Part shown: one piece after another, positions 1 through 7,422 of the stretch
Position numbering within the stretch: the first letter of the stretch is position 1
How the letters are laid out: each line of letters starts with the position of its first letter
Origin: Asaia bogorensis
GTDB taxonomy: Bacteria > Pseudomonadota > Alphaproteobacteria > Acetobacterales > Acetobacteraceae
NCBI GenBank assembly: GCA_945871455.1
Contig: CAMBXJ010000164.1
Coordinates: forward strand, 1 to 8,485
Length of the DNA: 8,485 nucleotides
Direction: 5' to 3'
Translations under genes and position numbers: made by a program
Notes under the pieces: model-generated
The model's input: only the letters and a program-made list of their open reading frames with translations
Told to the model about the DNA's origin: nothing
Databases searched by the model: none

Positions 1-1086
1 ATGATCCGCGCCGGCGCCTCCTGCCTGAAACTGCATGAGGACTGGGGCACCACGCCCGCCGCCATCGACAACGCCCTGTCCGTTGCCGATCGTTTCGATG
101 TCCAGGTGATGATCCACACCGACACCCTGAACGAGTCGGGCTTTGTCGAGGACACCATCGCCGCCATCGCCGGACGCACGATCCACGCCTTTCACACCGA
201 AGGCGCCGGTGGCGGCCACGCGCCCGACATCATCAAGGTGGCGGGCCTGCCCAACGTGCTGCCCAGCTCCACCAACCCGACGCGTCCCTACACGGCCAAT
301 ACGCTGGACGAACATCTGGACATGCTGATGGTGTGCCATCACCTGGACAGCAACATCCCGGAAGATATCGCCTTCGCCGAAAGCCGCATCCGCAAGGAAA
401 CCATCGCCGCCGAGGACATCCTGCACGATCTGGGCGTGCTTTCCATGATGTCGTCCGACAGCCAGGCGATGGGCCGGGTGGGTGAGGTCATCATCCGCAC
501 CTGGCAGACGGCGCACAAGATGAAGACCCAGCGCGGATCGCTCCCCGGCGACAACGAGCGCAACGACAACGCGCGGGTGAAGCGCTACATCGCGAAATAC
601 ACCATCAACCCCGCCATCGCGCAGGGTTTCGCGCATGAGGTCGGCTCCATCGCCACGGGCAAGCTTGCCGATCTGGTGCTGTGGTCGCCCGCGTTCTTCG
701 GCGTCAAACCCGACCTGGTCATCAAGGCCGGCACGATCGTGGTGGCGGCGATGGGCGATCCCAATGCCTCCATCCCGACGCCGCAGCCGGTGCATTACCG
801 CCCCATGTTCGGCGCGTTCGGACGAGCAATGGCGGAAAGCTGCGTGACCTTCGTGTCCGGCGCGGCGCTGGATGGCGGCATCGGCCACGCGCTGAAGCTG
901 AACCGCCGCCTGGTGGCGGTGCGCGACACCCGCGGCGGCATCGGCAAGGCGTCCATGGTCAACAACGACGCCATGCCGGTGATCGAGGTCGATCCGGAAA
1001 CCTACGAGGTCCGCGCCGACGGCGTCCTGCTGACCTGCGAACCCGCCACGGTCCTGCCGATGGCCCAGCGCTACTTTCTGTTCTGA
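1..1086 (+). CDS. ureC: Urease subunit alpha, C-terminal part (5' end outside window)
   Basis: Catalytic subunit of urease, a cytoplasmic dinickel enzyme that hydrolyses urea to ammonia and carbamate. The 361 visible residues align with the end of UreC; adding 207 gives Klebsiella numbering and a full length of about 568, normal for the family. The ATG at base 1 is therefore an internal Met and the true start lies upstream. All catalytic positions from here on are present: K10 in LKLHEDWG (the carbamylated lysine, K217), H12 (H219), H39 (H246), H65 in [10 protein letters not shown] (H272), C112-H113 in MVCHHL (flap C319, H320), R129 (R336) and D153 in SSDSQAMGR (D360). The protein ends in the typical MAQRYFLF. 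The two earliest nickel-ligand histidines (H134/H136) fall outside the window. The stop shares one base with the ureE start, so the two are probably translationally coupled. The enzyme looks functional. Confidence 0.98.
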   Translation: MIRAGASCLKLHEDWGTTPAAIDNALSVADRFDVQVMIHTDTLNESGFVEDTIAAIAGRTIHAFHTEGAGGGHAPDIIKVAGLPNVLPSSTNPTRPYTANTLDEHLDMLMVCHHLDSNIPEDIAFAESRIRKETIAAEDILHDLGVLSMMSSDSQAMGRVGEVIIRTWQTAHKMKTQRGSLPGDNERNDNARVKRYIAKYTINPAIAQGFAHEVGSIATGKLADLVLWSPAFFGVKPDLVIKAGTIVVAAMGDPNASIPTPQPVHYRPMFGAFGRAMAESCVTFVSGAALDGGIGHALKLNRRLVAVRDTRGGIGKASMVNNDAMPVIEVDPETYEVRADGVLLTCEPATVLPMAQRYFLF

Positions 1087-1562
1087 TGCGCGCCGATCGA
1101 GTCCTGCCGGCCGGCACCTGGGACCCAGTTCAAGCGATCGACCATGTCCTGATCGACTTCGACCGCCGCCATCGCCGCCGCATCCTCCTGCCCACCACGT
1201 CCGGGCAGGACGTGCTGATCGACCTGCCCCAGGCGGTTCGCCTTCGCGACGGTGACGGTCTCGTCGTCGAAACCGGCATCATCCGGGTCCAGGCTCGCCC
1301 GGAGCCGCTGCTGGAAATCCACGCGCATGATGATGCTGAACTGGTCCGCATCGCCTGGCATCTGGGCAACCGCCATCTGCCGGTGCAACTGCTGGGCGAC
1401 CGCATCCGCATTCGTGCCGACCATGTGATCCGGGACATGGTGGAAGGCCTGGGCGGGCATGTCGATGCGATCGACGCGCCGTTCGATCCCGAGGCCGGCG
1501 CCTATGCCGCCGGCGCCGCGCCGCATCACCACCACGACCACGACGATGACCACCACCATTGA
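1086..1562 (+). CDS. ureE: Urease accessory protein UreE, nickel metallochaperone
   Basis: A 158-residue cytoplasmic protein that binds nickel and passes it to the UreG/UreF/UreD complex for insertion into apo-urease. The start is the ATG of a TGATG overlap with the ureC stop; no good ribosome-binding site precedes it, which suggests re-initiation by ribosomes finishing ureC. An N-terminal peptide-binding-like domain covers about residues 1-72. The metal-binding domain follows, with the conserved GNRHLP motif at 94-99, whose H97 corresponds to the dimer-interface nickel ligand H96 of Klebsiella UreE. The C-terminus (147-158) is a His/Asp tail, [12 protein letters not shown], of the kind that adds nickel-binding capacity in several UreE proteins. 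Length is normal. The last 17 bases also encode the start of ureF in another frame. Identity is secure from motif, tail and operon position. Confidence 0.95.
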   Translation: MRADRVLPAGTWDPVQAIDHVLIDFDRRHRRRILLPTTSGQDVLIDLPQAVRLRDGDGLVVETGIIRVQARPEPLLEIHAHDDAELVRIAWHLGNRHLPVQLLGDRIRIRADHVIRDMVEGLGGHVDAIDAPFDPEAGAYAAGAAPHHHHDHDDDHHH

Positions 1563-2277
1563 CCACGCGGAGCGACAGGCTCTGCTGCGGCTTCTGGCGT
1601 GGTTGTCCCCCGCCTTCCCGACCGGCGGATTCGCGTATTCCCACGGCCTGGAATGGGCCGTGGAAACGGGCGATATCAAGAACGAGGCCGATCTGCTTCT
1701 GTGGTTGACCGATGTCCTGGCCCTGGGGTCCGGTCGCACCGATGTGACATTGCTGCGCATGGCACACCGCGCGAGGGTAGCGGACCGTGACGGGTCACCG
1801 ACCCAGCATTCCAGCAAGTCTCCAAACGATCCCCCCGAGCCGCCGATGTCACTGGAGGCGGTCGCGGAACTCGCGGTCGCAACCGCCGCGAGCGCCGAAC
1901 GACAGGCCGAATCCCTGGCGCAAGGCAGGGCGTTCGCCCTGGCGGCCCTGGTGTGGGGCGGAAAAATCCTGCCTGAGAACCTGCCCTATCCCGTCGCGGT
2001 CGGCGCCCAGGCCGGTGCGCACGGGATAGGGGAGGACGATGCCGCCGCCGCCTACCTGCAAGCCTTTGCCGCTACTCTCATCTCCGCCGCCGTCCGCCTT
2101 GTGCCGCTGGGTCAGACCGCCGGATTGCGGGTTCTGGCGGCGTTGGAGCCCGTGGTTCTGGCCACGATGCGCGCGACGCGGGGCGCCGGTGCGGACGATC
2201 TGGGCGGCTGCGCGTTCCGCTCGGACCTGGCATCCATGCGTCACGAAACCCAGTACACAAGGCTGTTCCGCTCATGA
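1546..2277 (+). CDS. ureF: Urease accessory protein UreF
   Basis: A 243-residue all-helical protein that joins UreD and UreG in the complex activating apo-urease, and is thought to control nickel delivery and GTPase fidelity. The family hallmarks are present: [20 protein letters not shown] near residues 17-36, AQGRAF at 125-130, the GQT motif at 189-191, and the conserved tail [14 protein letters not shown] at 230-243, which contacts UreD/UreG in known structures. The frame is open upstream to an ATG at 1504, but the ATG at 1546 gives an N-terminus of family-typical length; it lies inside ureE, overlapping it by 17 bases, with no clear ribosome-binding site, so coupling is likely. Residues about 79-101 form a Ser/Pro/Asp-rich stretch that I do not recognise in UreF and that probably is a surface-loop insertion. 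The frame is intact across it, so the gene is probably functional. Confidence 0.95.
   Translation: MTTTIDHAERQALLRLLAWLSPAFPTGGFAYSHGLEWAVETGDIKNEADLLLWLTDVLALGSGRTDVTLLRMAHRARVADRDGSPTQHSSKSPNDPPEPPMSLEAVAELAVATAASAERQAESLAQGRAFALAALVWGGKILPENLPYPVAVGAQAGAHGIGEDDAAAAYLQAFAATLISAAVRLVPLGQTAGLRVLAALEPVVLATMRATRGAGADDLGGCAFRSDLASMRHETQYTRLFRS
1780..1848 (+). other. Hydrophilic Ser/Pro-rich insert within ureF
   Basis: Codons 79-101 of ureF encode a stretch rich in Ser, Pro and Asp that includes [11 protein letters not shown]. It separates the helix ending in LLRMAHRA from the helix beginning [10 protein letters not shown]; from memory of the family these are normally joined by a short loop. Codons such as TCA, TCT and CCA are used here more than in the neighbouring DNA. 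A small palindrome, GTGAC-GG-GTCAC (1787-1798), lies near its left edge. The insert boundaries are estimates made without an alignment. Confidence 0.4.
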
Positions 2278-2924
2278 TTGCCCCACTCGTGACATCCAAG
2301 CAAGCAAGCTCCCCCCACGGCCCGTTGCGCGTGGGTGTCGGCGGTCCGGTCGGCACCGGCAAGACCGCCCTGATGGATGCGCTGTGCAAGCATTTTCGTC
2401 AGCGCTACGACATCGCCGCCATCACCAACGACATCTACACGAAGGAAGACGCGGAATTCCTGACCCGGGCCGGCTCCCTGCCGCCGGAAAGGATCATGGG
2501 GATCGAAACCGGCGGTTGCCCGCATACCGCGATCCGGGAGGATGCCAGCATCAATCTGGCCGGTGTGGCCGAGATGCGCCGTCGCTTTCCCGCCCTGGAT
2601 TTGATCCTCATTGAATCAGGCGGCGACAACCTGGCAGCGACTTTCAGTCCGGAACTCGCCGATCTGACGATTTACGTGATCGATGTTTCGGCCGGCGACA
2701 AGATCCCCCGCAAGGGGGGGCCGGGTATCACTCGCAGCGATCTTCTTGTTATCAACAAGATCGATCTGGCACCTTTCGTCGGTGCCAGTCTGGAAGTCAT
2801 GGATCGCGATGCACGCCGCATGCGTGTAGACCGGCCCTTCATCTTTGCCAATGTCCGTGCCGGAGTCGGCGTTCCCGAGGTCGCCGAATTTATCGAAAGG
2901 CAAGGCAGGCTGTCCGCTTCGTAA
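2274..2924 (+). CDS. ureG: Urease accessory GTPase UreG
   Basis: A 216-residue SIMIBI-class GTPase that binds nickel and uses GTP hydrolysis to drive its insertion into urease with UreE, UreF and UreD. Visible motifs in order: P-loop GPVGTGKT at 24-31, [13 protein letters not shown] at 51-63, the nickel-binding C82-P83-H84 in [14 protein letters not shown], the ESGGDNL switch at 114-120, [16 protein letters not shown] at 137-152, and the guanine-specificity motif NKID at 161-164. The start ATG overlaps the ureF stop in ATGA, with a weak AAGG about 11 bases upstream. The first ~17 residues before [11 protein letters not shown] are not conserved, and unlike some homologues the N-terminus is not His-rich; UreE's tail may fill that role here. 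Length is normal (about 200-220). It is the last urease gene visible. Confidence 0.97.
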   Translation: MIAPLVTSKQASSPHGPLRVGVGGPVGTGKTALMDALCKHFRQRYDIAAITNDIYTKEDAEFLTRAGSLPPERIMGIETGGCPHTAIREDASINLAGVAEMRRRFPALDLILIESGGDNLAATFSPELADLTIYVIDVSAGDKIPRKGGPGITRSDLLVINKIDLAPFVGASLEVMDRDARRMRVDRPFIFANVRAGVGVPEVAEFIERQGRLSAS

Positions 2925-2935
2925 CCTGGCGCCGG

Positions 2936-2964
2936 TTGCCAACCCCGGGACCCCTCGATTAGAT
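2936..2964 (+). promoter_or_regulatory. Possible sigma70-type promoter for the transporter operon
   Basis: In the 62-base gap after ureG, TTGCCA (2936-2941, five of six matches to TTGACA) is followed after 17 bases by TTAGAT (2959-2964, three of six matches to TATAAT). Initiation would give a leader of only about 15-25 bases. The spacing is ideal but the -10 is weak, and such matches arise by chance. The rest of the gap has no convincing terminator: its short inverted repeats lack a T-tract. Read-through from the urease genes is equally possible. Confidence 0.25.
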
Positions 2965-2966
2965 GG

Positions 2967-2980
2967 CGGATAACGGATAA
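2967..2980 (+). repeat. Tandem 7-base direct repeat CGGATAA x2 before the binding-protein gene
   Basis: CGGATAA occurs twice back to back and is followed directly by CGGGGGA. The G-rich run at 2982-2986 is the only ribosome-binding-like sequence for the next gene. It abuts the ATG at 2987 but lies 9 bases from the in-frame ATG at 2996, which favours the second start. A related GGATAAC also lies just before the first permease gene (4592-4598), where AAGGAT can act as a ribosome-binding site. Confidence 0.45.
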
Positions 2981-2986
2981 CGGGGG

Positions 2987-4591
2987 ATGGCGTTCATGGC
3001 GGGCTTGCTTGCGCGTTTGGCATTGGGGTGTGGGTTGATGGTGTGTACCATCGCCGGGTCCGCCCTCGCCCAGAAGCAGGGCGGTGTGCTGCGCGTGACA
3101 CACCGGGACAATCCGCCCAGCGCCTCCATCCACGAAGAAGCCACGATTTCCACCGCGATGCCGTTCATGGCGGTGTTCAACAACCTCGTGCTCTTCGATC
3201 CGAACAGCGAGCAAAACCGGCCCGACCGGATCGTACCCGATCTCGCCACTTCCTGGTCGTGGGAGGATGGGGGCAAACGTCTGGTTTTCAAGCTGCGGGA
3301 AGGTGTTCGCTGGCATGACGGCAAGCCGTTCACCAGCGAGGATGTGAAATGCACCTGGGACGTCGTGACCGGGCGAGTCGACGGCAAGATGCGCAAGAAT
3401 CCCCGCAAGACGTGGTGGTGGAACATCAAGGAAATCACCACCAACGGCCCTACCGAAGTAACATTTCAGCTCGAGAATCCGCAGCCGTCCCTGCTCGTGA
3501 TGCTGGCGGGCGGGTTCTCGCCGATCTATCCATGCCATGTCAGCGGCCCGCAGATGCGAACGGCCCCGATCGGCACCGGGCCGTTCAAGTTCGCGCAGTT
3601 CAAGCAGAATGAGGGCATCAAGCTGGTCCGCAACCCGGACTACTGGAAGCCCGGCGTGCCGTATCTCGACGGCATCGAGTACACGATCATCTCCAGCCGA
3701 GCGACCTCGATTCTGGCACTGGTGGCGGGGCGGCATGATCTGACGCTGACAGGGGAACTGAACCCCGAGAACGCGAAAGAGGTCCAGGCCCAGGTGCCGC
3801 AGATGCAGTGCGTGGTGCAGGCATCCAACACCCAGGGCAACCTGCTGATCAATCGCGACAAGCCGCCGTTCGACGATCCGCGCCTGCGCAAAGCGCTGGT
3901 GCTGTCGATCGACCGCCAGGCGTTCTCCGACATCATCAGCCGCGGCATCAACAAGATCGGCGGCGCGATGCTGGCCCCGCCCGAGGGGATATGGGGCTGG
4001 TCGCCCGAGTATATGGAAACCATTCCCGGCTATGGCGGCGATGTCGAGAAAAGTCGCGAGGAAGGCCGCAAGATCATGCGGGAACTGGGCTACGGCCCAG
4101 ACAAGATGATGCCGTTGAAGGTGTCGACCCGCAACGTCGCCAGCTATCGCGACGCCTCGGTGATCCTGATCGACCATCTGAAAAGCGTCTATATCCAGGG
4201 TGAGCTCGAAGTGCTCGACAGCTCGGTGTGGTATGCCAAGATGCTGAAGAAGGACTACGCCGTGGGCATGAACGTCCAGGGCACCGGAATCGACGATCCT
4301 GATGTGCAGTTCTTCGAGAACTACACCTGCGGATCGGAGCGGAACTACACCGGCTACTGCAATCCGGACCTGGAGAAGCTCTACCGCCAGCAGTCCCAGA
4401 TGACCGATTTCGACGCGCGGAAGAAGCTGGTATGGGAAATCGACAAGAAGCTTCAGGAAGACGCCGCGCGCCCGGTCATCTACCAGTCGCAAGGCGGGAC
4501 CTGCTGGTGGCCGCACGTCAAGGGCCTGAAGCTCGCGGTCAACAGCATCTACAACCACTGGCGGTTCGAAAACGCGTGGCTGGAACGATAA
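2987..4591 (+). CDS. ABC transporter periplasmic substrate-binding protein, SBP_bac_5 family
   Basis: Extracytoplasmic binding protein of a peptide/nickel-type importer, 534 residues, normal for the DppA/OppA/NikA group. The N-terminus is a signal peptide: short start, R10, a hydrophobic core to about residue 23, and a likely cut after SALA (28|29). C15 and C20 do not sit in a lipobox, so it is probably soluble rather than a lipoprotein. The mature part has the family pattern: VPDLATSWSW (83-92), FKLREGVRWHDGKPFTSEDV (101-120), PIGTGPFKF (194-202), LVRNPDYWKPGVPYLDGIEY (213-232) and DDPRLRKALVLSIDRQAF (296-313). Mature cysteines include C448 and C458 in a short loop, which could form a disulfide. 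The ATG at 2996 (525 or so mature-plus-signal residues) is an alternative start with better ribosome-binding spacing. It opens a five-gene importer operon. Substrate is unknown: peptide is the default, and nickel or another small solute is possible. Confidence 0.93.
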   Translation: MAFMAGLLARLALGCGLMVCTIAGSALAQKQGGVLRVTHRDNPPSASIHEEATISTAMPFMAVFNNLVLFDPNSEQNRPDRIVPDLATSWSWEDGGKRLVFKLREGVRWHDGKPFTSEDVKCTWDVVTGRVDGKMRKNPRKTWWWNIKEITTNGPTEVTFQLENPQPSLLVMLAGGFSPIYPCHVSGPQMRTAPIGTGPFKFAQFKQNEGIKLVRNPDYWKPGVPYLDGIEYTIISSRATSILALVAGRHDLTLTGELNPENAKEVQAQVPQMQCVVQASNTQGNLLINRDKPPFDDPRLRKALVLSIDRQAFSDIISRGINKIGGAMLAPPEGIWGWSPEYMETIPGYGGDVEKSREEGRKIMRELGYGPDKMMPLKVSTRNVASYRDASVILIDHLKSVYIQGELEVLDSSVWYAKMLKKDYAVGMNVQGTGIDDPDVQFFENYTCGSERNYTGYCNPDLEKLYRQQSQMTDFDARKKLVWEIDKKLQEDAARPVIYQSQGGTCWWPHVKGLKLAVNSIYNHWRFENAWLER

Positions 4592-4595
4592 GGAT
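4590..4595 (+). promoter_or_regulatory. Ribosome-binding site for the first permease gene
   Basis: AAGGAT overlaps the stop codon of the binding-protein gene and lies 11 bases before the ATG at 4607. It supports that start. The gap between the two genes is only 15 bases, so they are very probably co-transcribed. Confidence 0.5.
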
Positions 4596-4606
4596 AACCT
4601 GATCCC

Positions 4607-5554
4607 ATGCTGTCCTATCTGATCCGGCGGTTGCTGCTGATGATCGTCACGCTATTCGGCGTGTCGGTCGTCATCTTCGTGCTGCTGCGCATCGTCCCCG
4701 GCAATATCGCCGACATCCTCTTCGACTCGGCTGGCCTGATCGATCCGGTGGAGAAGGCCAAGATCGTCGCCGATCTCGGTCTGGATCTGCCCATCTACCA
4801 GCAATACGCCCAGTGGATCGGCGGCCTGATGCAGGGGGATATGGGCTACTCCTATGTGTCCGAGAAGCCGGTGGCGGAGGAGATAGCCCCGCGCATCCCC
4901 ATCACCGCCCAGCTTGCCGTGTTGGCGCTGATCTTCTCGGTCATCATGGGCGTGCCGCTTGGCGTCATCAGCGCGGTGCGGCAGAACACGGTGCTCGACT
5001 ACCTGCTTCGGCTCACCAGCCTCTCCGGCCTCTCCATGCCATCCTTTTGGCTCGGCCTGTTGATCCTGATGGCCTGTGTCCACTGGTTCGGCACGATCCC
5101 GATCTACGATCGGAACCCGCCAACATTCTGGGCGTGGCTCGCGATGATGATGGTGCCGGCGGCGGCTGTGGGCTTCCGCAGTTCGGCGCTGATCATGCGC
5201 CTGACCCGGTCGACGATGCTGGAAGTGCTGCGCCAGGACTTCGTCCGGACGGCGCGGTCAAAGGGCCTGTCGGAACGGGTGGTTACCTATAACCACGCCC
5301 TGCGTAACGCTCTGCTGCCGGTCGTGACTATCATCGGCATCGAAGTCGCCTTCCTGTTCGGCGGCCTGATCGTGACCGAAACCGTGTTCAATATCCCCGG
5401 CGTCGCTCGCTTCCTGGTGGAGGCAATTCGCTGGCGTGACTATCCGATGGTGCAAAACCTCGTGATGTTCACGGCAACCATCCTGGTCCTCATCAACCTG
5501 ATCGTCGACCTGATCTACATGGTCATCGATCCCCGCATCCGGTACAGCGAATGA
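4607..5554 (+). CDS. ABC transporter permease, DppB/OppB type
   Basis: Inner-membrane channel subunit (315 residues) that pairs with the next gene's product to carry the substrate from the binding protein into the cytoplasm. It begins with the typical LIRRLLLMIVTLFGVSVVIF first helix, followed by RIVPGNIAD and the periplasmic region with DLGLDLPIYQQYAQW and GDMGYSY that marks DppB-like permeases. I count six likely membrane helices, near residues 9-29, 101-121, 137-157, 178-198, 238-258 and 284-306. The cytoplasmic coupling (EAA-type) loop is at about 211-236, DFVRTARSKGLSERVVTYNH onward, ending in ALRNALLPV. Length matches the family (about 310-340). The stop overlaps the next start in ATGA. 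DppB and NikB share this architecture, so the sequence does not settle the substrate. Confidence 0.95.
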   Translation: MLSYLIRRLLLMIVTLFGVSVVIFVLLRIVPGNIADILFDSAGLIDPVEKAKIVADLGLDLPIYQQYAQWIGGLMQGDMGYSYVSEKPVAEEIAPRIPITAQLAVLALIFSVIMGVPLGVISAVRQNTVLDYLLRLTSLSGLSMPSFWLGLLILMACVHWFGTIPIYDRNPPTFWAWLAMMMVPAAAVGFRSSALIMRLTRSTMLEVLRQDFVRTARSKGLSERVVTYNHALRNALLPVVTIIGIEVAFLFGGLIVTETVFNIPGVARFLVEAIRWRDYPMVQNLVMFTATILVLINLIVDLIYMVIDPRIRYSE

Positions 5555-6429
5555 GCACGTCAGTCTCCGAAACACGCCCGAGCAAACCGGGGTTCCTGAG
5601 CGAGGTTCTTTACCTCTCTCGGCGCTATCCGCTGGGGGTTGGCGGCGCGTTGATCATGATCACGTTCGTCCTTTGCGCGATCTTCGCCGACTACGTGGCG
5701 CCGCTTGACCCGTTCTCGACGAACGCGCGCGCCTCGCTCGCGAGACCGTCTGACGTCAACCTGCTGGGGGCGGATATGATGGGGCGCGACGTGCTGTCGC
5801 GCCTCATACACGGCGCGCGGGTATCACTCGCGGTGGCGGTCGGTGCGACGCTGCTGGGCAGTGGCCTCGGCGCCGCGGTCGGCTTGGCCTGTGGCTATCT
5901 TGGCGGCTGGTTCGACCTGATCGTCCAACGCGTGACCGAGGTCATGGACGCGCTCCCGCTGCTCGTCATGGCGCTGGTGATTACCGCGTCGCTTGGCCCG
6001 TCCCTGCGAAACACGATCATCGCTATCGCGATCCCGCTGGTGCCCCACGTGGCCCGCGTGATCCGATCCAATGTTCTGGCGCTGCGCGAGATGCCGTTCG
6101 TCGAAGCCGCCAAGGCCATCGGCATGAGCGAGATGCGTATCGCCGTGGTGCACATCCTGCCCAATACTCTGGCACCCCTGATCGTACTGGCGACGGCGCA
6201 GTTGGGATCGACGATCCTGACCGAGGCGTCGCTGTCGTTCCTGGGCCTTGGCGTGCCGGAACCCTACCCGTCCTGGGGTCGGATGCTGTCCGAATCCGCG
6301 GCGGAATATGTGCGCACGGCCCCATGGCTGGTGATCTTCCCAGGTCTTGCCATCAGCCTGGTCGTGTTCGGATCGAACCTGACGGGTGACGCCCTGCGCG
6401 ACTCCCTGGACCCGAGGCAGCGCGACTGA
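5551..6429 (+). CDS. ABC transporter permease, DppC/OppC type
   Basis: Second inner-membrane subunit of the importer, 292 residues, normal for DppC-like proteins. The N-terminal cytoplasmic segment leads into helix 1 (about 28-50), then the conserved LLGADMMGRDVLSRLIHGAR (71-90, close to the family's GTDxxGRDxxSRxxxGxR). Further helices are likely near 91-115, 130-150, 153-172, 207-230 and 258-278. The EAA coupling loop is a very good match at about 183-205, FVEAAKAIGMSEMRIAVVHI followed by LPN. The family motif FLGLGVPEPYPSWGRML is at 230-246. The start lies in an ATGA overlap with the previous gene and the stop in a TGATG overlap with the first ATPase, so the three are probably translationally coupled. 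It would form the channel with the DppB-type permease. Confidence 0.95.
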   Translation: MSTSVSETRPSKPGFLSEVLYLSRRYPLGVGGALIMITFVLCAIFADYVAPLDPFSTNARASLARPSDVNLLGADMMGRDVLSRLIHGARVSLAVAVGATLLGSGLGAAVGLACGYLGGWFDLIVQRVTEVMDALPLLVMALVITASLGPSLRNTIIAIAIPLVPHVARVIRSNVLALREMPFVEAAKAIGMSEMRIAVVHILPNTLAPLIVLATAQLGSTILTEASLSFLGLGVPEPYPSWGRMLSESAAEYVRTAPWLVIFPGLAISLVVFGSNLTGDALRDSLDPRQRD

Positions 6430-7412
6430 TGGCACCCGTCCTTGAAGTTTCCGGCCTGAGCACGGTCTTTCACACCCGCCGCGGCCTGGTCCGCGCGGTC
6501 CAGGACGTGTCCTTCACGGTCGAAGCCGGTCAGACCCTGGCCATCGTCGGAGAGTCCGGCTGTGGCAAGACCATCACCGCCCTGTCTTTGATGCGCCTGA
6601 TCCCGATGCCGCCCGGGGAAATCACCTCCGGCAGCGTCAAGCTGGATGGCCAGGATCTGCTGAAGCTCGACGAAGCCGCGATGCGGCAGATGCGCGGCAG
6701 CAAGATCGCGATGATCTTCCAGGAACCGATGACGGCGCTGAACCCACTGCTGACAGTGGGCAAGCAGATCGCCGAAATGGTCATGCTGCACGACAAGGCA
6801 TCCGCGCAGGTGGCGCGCAAGCGGGCGATCGAGATGCTGCAACATGTCCGCATCCCGGAACCGGAACGTCGCGCCCGCGAATACCCGCACCAGATGTCGG
6901 GCGGGATGCGTCAACGAGCCATGATCGCGATGGCCCTGGCCTGCCGCCCGAAAGTGCTGGTGGCGGACGAACCCACCACCGCGCTGGACGTCACCATCCA
7001 GGCGCAGATCCTGGACCTGATCGGCGACCTGCAGGCCGAATTCGGCACCGCCGTGGTGCTGATTACGCATGATCTTGGCGTCGTCGCCGAAACCGCGCAG
7101 CGCGTCGTCGTGATGTATGCCGGCCGCAAGGTCGAGGAAGCGCCGGTCGGCGAAATCTTCGCCCGCCCGATGCATCCCTATCTGCGCGGTCTGTTGAACT
7201 CCATCCCGCACGTCAACAGCGCGCGGGGCGTGGAGGTCGACGAGCCGGAGCGGTTGCAGGAAATCTCGGGCATCGTCCCGCCGTTGAACGATCTGCCGCC
7301 GGGTTGCGCGTTCAGTCCACGCTGTTCGATGTCGGAAGCGCGCTGCACCCAGTCGCGTCCACCGTTCGAGCTCAAGGCCGACGATCATTACGCCGCGTGC
7401 TGGCGGGTATAG
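6429..7412 (+). CDS. ABC transporter ATP-binding protein, DppD/OppD type
   Basis: Cytoplasmic ATPase (327 residues) powering the importer, probably as a heterodimer with the next gene's product. All motifs are intact: Walker A GESGCGKT (41-48), Q-loop Q98 in [10 protein letters not shown], signature MSGGMRQR (156-163, the usual DppD variant of LSGGQ), Walker B VLVADEP (176-182) with catalytic E181, D-loop ALD (185-187) and H-loop H214. After about residue 240 comes the oligopeptide/dipeptide C-terminal domain, with [16 protein letters not shown] and cysteines C293, C299, C306 and C324; the same arrangement binds a [4Fe-4S] cluster in characterised DppD/OppD proteins. NikD proteins are usually shorter, near 250-270 residues, and lack this extension, which argues for a Dpp/Opp-like transporter. 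The start overlaps the preceding stop by one base, with GAGG 11 bases upstream. Confidence 0.96.
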   Translation: MAPVLEVSGLSTVFHTRRGLVRAVQDVSFTVEAGQTLAIVGESGCGKTITALSLMRLIPMPPGEITSGSVKLDGQDLLKLDEAAMRQMRGSKIAMIFQEPMTALNPLLTVGKQIAEMVMLHDKASAQVARKRAIEMLQHVRIPEPERRAREYPHQMSGGMRQRAMIAMALACRPKVLVADEPTTALDVTIQAQILDLIGDLQAEFGTAVVLITHDLGVVAETAQRVVVMYAGRKVEEAPVGEIFARPMHPYLRGLLNSIPHVNSARGVEVDEPERLQEISGIVPPLNDLPPGCAFSPRCSMSEARCTQSRPPFELKADDHYAACWRV

Positions 7413-7417
7413 GCAGG
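7411..7417 (+). promoter_or_regulatory. Ribosome-binding site for the second ATPase gene
   Basis: AGGCAGG begins within the stop codon of the first ATPase gene and lies 5 bases before the ATG at 7423. It supports that start and gives the gene its own initiation signal, whereas the preceding permease and ATPase genes start in overlaps. Confidence 0.5.
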
Positions 7418-7422
7418 TCATT

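Noticed and set aside
681..1085. Upstream extension of the ureE frame to an ATG at 681
   Set aside because: The extension lies within conserved ureC and translates to low-complexity Arg/Gly-rich sequence. UreE homology begins at the ATG at 1086.
1459..1545. Upstream starts of the ureF frame (ATG 1459 or 1504)
   Set aside because: They add only Arg/Pro/Thr-rich residues read out of frame from ureE. The ATG at 1546 gives the family-typical N-terminus.
2925..2960. Intrinsic terminator after ureG
   Set aside because: Only short imperfect inverted repeats (such as GGTTGCCAACC) are present and no T-tract follows.
3029..3048. Possible lipoprotein cysteines (C15, C20) in the binding protein
   Set aside because: Neither cysteine is preceded by a proper lipobox (Leu at -3 and a small residue at -1), while a standard signal-peptidase I site SALA fits better.
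2672..4558. A 628-codon open frame on the minus strand opposite ureG and the binding-protein gene
   Set aside because: It is antisense to well-supported genes, its translation has no recognisable domains, and long antisense frames are common in GC-rich DNA because stop codons are rare there.
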